Shown here: piece by piece, positions 6,133-8,569 of the stretch
Layout: every line of letters starts with the position of its first letter
How positions within the stretch are numbered: position 1 is the first letter of the stretch
NCBI GenBank assembly: GCA_013138555.1
Contig: WTCN01000006.1
Span: 1 to 8,569, forward strand
DNA: 8,569 bases
Direction: 5' to 3'
Source: Methyloprofundus sp.
Lineage (GTDB): Bacteria; Pseudomonadota; Gammaproteobacteria; Methylococcales; Methylomonadaceae
Translations under genes and position numbers: made by a program
Notes under the pieces: model-generated
What the model was told of the DNA's origin: nothing
Seen by the model: only the letters and a program-made list of their open reading frames with translations
Databases searched by the model: none

Positions 6133-8334
6133 ATGCTATTCGGTCGTAACAAAAAAAACCCTATTACTATTGCAGATAAAAAAGTTGAAAAATGGACCTA
6201 TTCAACCTGCGGCTACTGTTCTACAGGCTGCTCAATTGAAATCGGCACCAATAACGCAGGAATTCCTGTCTCTTCGCGCGGTGTTGGTGGCGCAGATGTC
6301 AATCAGGGCAAACTGTGTTTAAAAGGCATTTTTGAACATGAATTATTCGAATCCGCAGGGCGCGGTACAACACCCTTAATCAGAAATGACTTTCACGAAC
6401 CTTGGCAAGATGCTGATTGGCCTGATGCAACAGCCAAAATGGCGGCTGAAATCAAACGCATTCAATCCACTTATGGGCGTGATGCCTTCGCGATTGTTTC
6501 TACAGGACAAATCCTGACCGAAGGCTTTTATACACTTGGCAAGCTAGCACGCGGCGTGATCGGCACTAATAACTACGACGGCAACACCACCCTGTGCATG
6601 GCCTCCGCAGTATCAGGTTATAAACGCTCATTTGGCTCTGATGGCCCTCCTGGCTGTTATGAAGATTTTGAACATACGAACTGCCTGATTGCCTGGGGTT
6701 CGAATCTACCTGAACAGCACCCTATCATTTATTGGCGCATGAAAGAAGCGCAGGAAAAACGTCATTTTCCATTAATCGTTGTTGATCCGCGTGTCACCAT
6801 GCTGGCACAAAATGCAGATATGCATCTAACCATTACGCCAGGTACCGATGTGGTACTACAAAATGCTTTAATGCATGTCATTCTGGCGGAAGGACTGGAA
6901 GATAAAGACTATATAAAAGCCAATACCAATGGCTTTGATGAGCTGGCAAAAGAAGTCCAGAATTACGACCCTACAACAGCCTCTAAAATCTGTGGCATTG
7001 ATGAAGATACCATCCGTCATGTGGCACGGTTGTACGCCAAAGCGGGTGCGGCGATGAATATCTGGACGATGGGCATTAACCAAAGTACCCACGGTTCTGA
7101 TGGTGTTGTTGGCCTAAACAACCTCAGTTTATTAACCGGCAATATCGGCAAAAAAGGCGGCACGAGTTTATCCATTACGGGTCAGTGTAATGCAATGGGT
7201 ACACGTGAATGGTCATCATGCTCTGGCTTACCTGGGTATCGTTTATTAGAAAACCAGGCAGACCGTGAAGAAATAGGCAAGTTCTGGAATGTTGATCCTG
7301 AGTTTTTTCCTAAACAACGCGGCATGGCGCAAACGGACATCTTTCCGGCCATCGAAACAGGGGAAATAAAAGGCTTGTGGCTAGTCGGCACCAACCCGAT
7401 GACTTCCATGCCTAATACTGCCCGTATACGCAAGACACTGGAAAAACTGGAACTTCTGGTGGTTCAGGATTCCTATTTGGATGTAGAAACCACGGACTAT
7501 GCACATATCTTTTTACCTGCTGCGATCTGGGCAGAAAAAGAAGGCTGCTTTACCAATACTGAACGCCGCGTCAATATTGTGCGTAAAGTGAAAGAGCCTT
7601 ATGCAAACACCAAAACTGATTTGCATATCTTTAATGAAATAGCCAAACACTTTGCACAAGCAGAAAAAATGCGCTTCCCGTATAAACCCGCTGAAGTCTT
7701 CGATGAAATGCGCCATTTATCCAAAGGCCGACTGGTTGATATATCGGGTATGACATATGATTTGATTGAAAAAAATCGCGGCATTCAATGGCCTTATACT
7801 GAAGCGCAAGCGAATAACGGCGAAGAACCTCCTAAAGGCGGTAAGCGTTTATATACCACAGATGGCACTTTTCGTTTTGCCGATGGGCTGGCCAAGCTGA
7901 TTCCGCTACCTTTTATTGATAACAACGAAGTACCGGATGAAAAGTTCCCTTTCTGGTTAAATTCAGGACGCTTGGTGGAACATTTTCATACCCGCACACG
8001 GACTGGAAAAATCGGCAATAACAATAAATACAGCCCTACCCCGTTTATGGAAATGAACCCGGATGCGGCGGCTAAACTAGGCATTATCCACCAAAGCTAT
8101 GTGCGTGTCGTATCTCGCCGTAGTGATGCCGTAGTGATGGTAATGCTGACCCAGCGAGTGCCTAATAATATGGTGTTTATTCCGTTTCACTTTTTTGATT
8201 GTGTGAACCGCTTGACCCTGGGCTTATTAGACCCTCATTCACGACAACCGGCATTCAAACAATCTGCGGTACGTATTGAGCAGATTAATCAGGAAGAAGC
8301 GGCAAGAATCAATAAAGAAGCGCGGAGTTTCTAG
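6133..8334 (+). CDS. nasA: Assimilatory nitrate reductase, catalytic subunit (Mo-bisMGD)
   Basis: This enzyme reduces nitrate to nitrite in the cytoplasm with a bis-molybdopterin guanine dinucleotide cofactor and one [4Fe-4S] cluster. The 733-residue product has the N-terminal cluster ligands Cys26, Cys29, Cys33 and Cys62, followed by the conserved electron-transfer Lys64. The LCMASAVSGYKRSFGSDGPP segment contains Cys155, the expected Mo ligand of the NasA/NapA group. The C-terminal molybdopterin-binding domain runs from about 604 (NSGRLVEHFHTRT) to 725. There is no Tat signal, so it is cytoplasmic and not periplasmic Nap. It lacks the C-terminal BFD-like [2Fe-2S] extension of the ~866-residue Klebsiella NasA and is closer in size to NarB/NasC types; the electron donor is not encoded here. 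The ATG at 6133 is the only plausible start and has no clear Shine-Dalgarno. The gene has its own sigma54 promoter and leader attenuator. Confidence 0.93.
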   Translation: MLFGRNKKNPITIADKKVEKWTYSTCGYCSTGCSIEIGTNNAGIPVSSRGVGGADVNQGKLCLKGIFEHELFESAGRGTTPLIRNDFHEPWQDADWPDATAKMAAEIKRIQSTYGRDAFAIVSTGQILTEGFYTLGKLARGVIGTNNYDGNTTLCMASAVSGYKRSFGSDGPPGCYEDFEHTNCLIAWGSNLPEQHPIIYWRMKEAQEKRHFPLIVVDPRVTMLAQNADMHLTITPGTDVVLQNALMHVILAEGLEDKDYIKANTNGFDELAKEVQNYDPTTASKICGIDEDTIRHVARLYAKAGAAMNIWTMGINQSTHGSDGVVGLNNLSLLTGNIGKKGGTSLSITGQCNAMGTREWSSCSGLPGYRLLENQADREEIGKFWNVDPEFFPKQRGMAQTDIFPAIETGEIKGLWLVGTNPMTSMPNTARIRKTLEKLELLVVQDSYLDVETTDYAHIFLPAAIWAEKEGCFTNTERRVNIVRKVKEPYANTKTDLHIFNEIAKHFAQAEKMRFPYKPAEVFDEMRHLSKGRLVDISGMTYDLIEKNRGIQWPYTEAQANNGEEPPKGGKRLYTTDGTFRFADGLAKLIPLPFIDNNEVPDEKFPFWLNSGRLVEHFHTRTRTGKIGNNNKYSPTPFMEMNPDAAAKLGIIHQSYVRVVSRRSDAVVMVMLTQRVPNNMVFIPFHFFDCVNRLTLGLLDPHSRQPAFKQSAVRIEQINQEEAARINKEARSF

Positions 8335-8373
8335 TTTCATAGCTGCTCAGATAAATTAATTCTATCTTGTATA

Positions 8374-8406
8374 ACGGATAACATCCCTTTGAGGGATGGT
8401 ATCCGT
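8374..8406. terminator. Long hairpin after nasA, possible transcript end
   Basis: CGGATA-a-CATCCC (8375-8387) pairs with GGGATG-g-TATCCG (8393-8405) around a 5-base loop. That gives a 12-pair stem with one A/G mismatch, and an A-T pair extends it at 8374/8406. It begins 40 bases after the nasA stop. No T run follows on either side, so it is not a classical intrinsic terminator. It may stabilise the 3' end of the mRNA, act with Rho, or be a dispersed palindrome. Confidence 0.5.
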
Positions 8407-8488
8407 GCTGTAGTGCCCCCCATACACCTTATGACGCATAGCATCTAAACATGCATTCCTTTGCTGTGCGTGAGAACGAGAACAACAA

Positions 8489-8569
8489 ATGATTAAAGTA
8501 AGAAGTGACGAACCCGAATATGCTTATCTTTGGGACAAAGAAACAAAAGATAAAAACCGTTACGGACAG
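8489..8569 (+). CDS. Unidentified gene, N-terminal fragment
   Basis: An ATG at 8489 opens a frame that stays open to the right edge (27 codons): MIKVRSDEPEYAYLWDKETKDKNRYGQ. The upstream purine-rich stretch GAGAACGAGAAC could serve as a weak ribosome binding region. The peptide is charged and hydrophilic with no signal peptide, which suggests a cytoplasmic protein. I do not recognise the family from so short a piece. It lies 154 bp after nasA, beyond the hairpin, so it need not belong to the same transcript. A chance open frame of this length is possible. Confidence 0.45.
   Translation, partial: MIKVRSDEPEYAYLWDKETKDKNRYGQ

Noticed and set aside
1..8569. CRISPR arrays, tRNA or rRNA genes, transposase genes
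   Set aside because: No regularly spaced repeats, tRNA-like cloverleaf, rRNA segments or transposase-like proteins were seen on either strand.

Overview
The window is about 8.6 kb of fairly A+T-rich bacterial chromosome. It is mostly an assimilatory nitrate/nitrite reduction locus on the + strand, flanked on the left by a small membrane/envelope gene pair on the - strand. The protein types (an enterobacterial-like NirB/NirD pair, a cytoplasmic NasA-type molybdoenzyme, sigma54 promoters with NtrC-type enhancers) point to a gammaproteobacterium. A methylotroph/methanotroph-like lineage is my guess from the RnfD-like plus DUF2330 pair and the overall flavour. That guess is inference; nothing in the window is diagnostic.

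Layout. 1-1099 (- strand): an NqrB/RnfD-like membrane protein gene, broken by a one-base frameshift at a 7-base homopolymer, then 22 bp later a secreted DUF2330-type protein that runs off the left edge. 1100-1761: a divergent intergenic region with two GCACCA NtrC-type elements (1473-1510) and a -24/-12 sigma54 promoter (1706-1721) reading into nirB. 1762-5556: a tight three-gene operon, nirB-nirD-phzF family gene, with junctions of -1 and +4 bp. 5557-6132: a non-coding stretch holding a palindromic REP/MITE-like element, a second pair of GCACCA boxes, a second sigma54 promoter (5952-5967), then a strong intrinsic terminator (6016-6053) that lies inside the predicted leader of the next gene. 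6133-8334: nasA, a one-cluster Mo-bisMGD assimilatory nitrate reductase. 8335-8569: a long hairpin, then the start of an unidentified gene.

How it works together. NasA would reduce nitrate to nitrite in the cytoplasm and NirBD would reduce nitrite to ammonium with NADH. The two transcription units appear to share nitrogen-limitation control: both have a perfect GG-N10-GC promoter and two GCACCA boxes 20-21 bp apart, with a 12-base stretch (GCACCAAAATAG) in common. Only nasA carries a leader attenuator. This resembles the Klebsiella nasF arrangement (NtrC/sigma54 initiation plus nitrate-dependent antitermination), but I cannot find the canonical ANTAR two-hairpin target, so the antitermination mechanism may differ. 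The most unexpected gene is the PhzF-family isomerase/epimerase-like protein translated as part of the nitrite reductase operon; its substrate is unknown.
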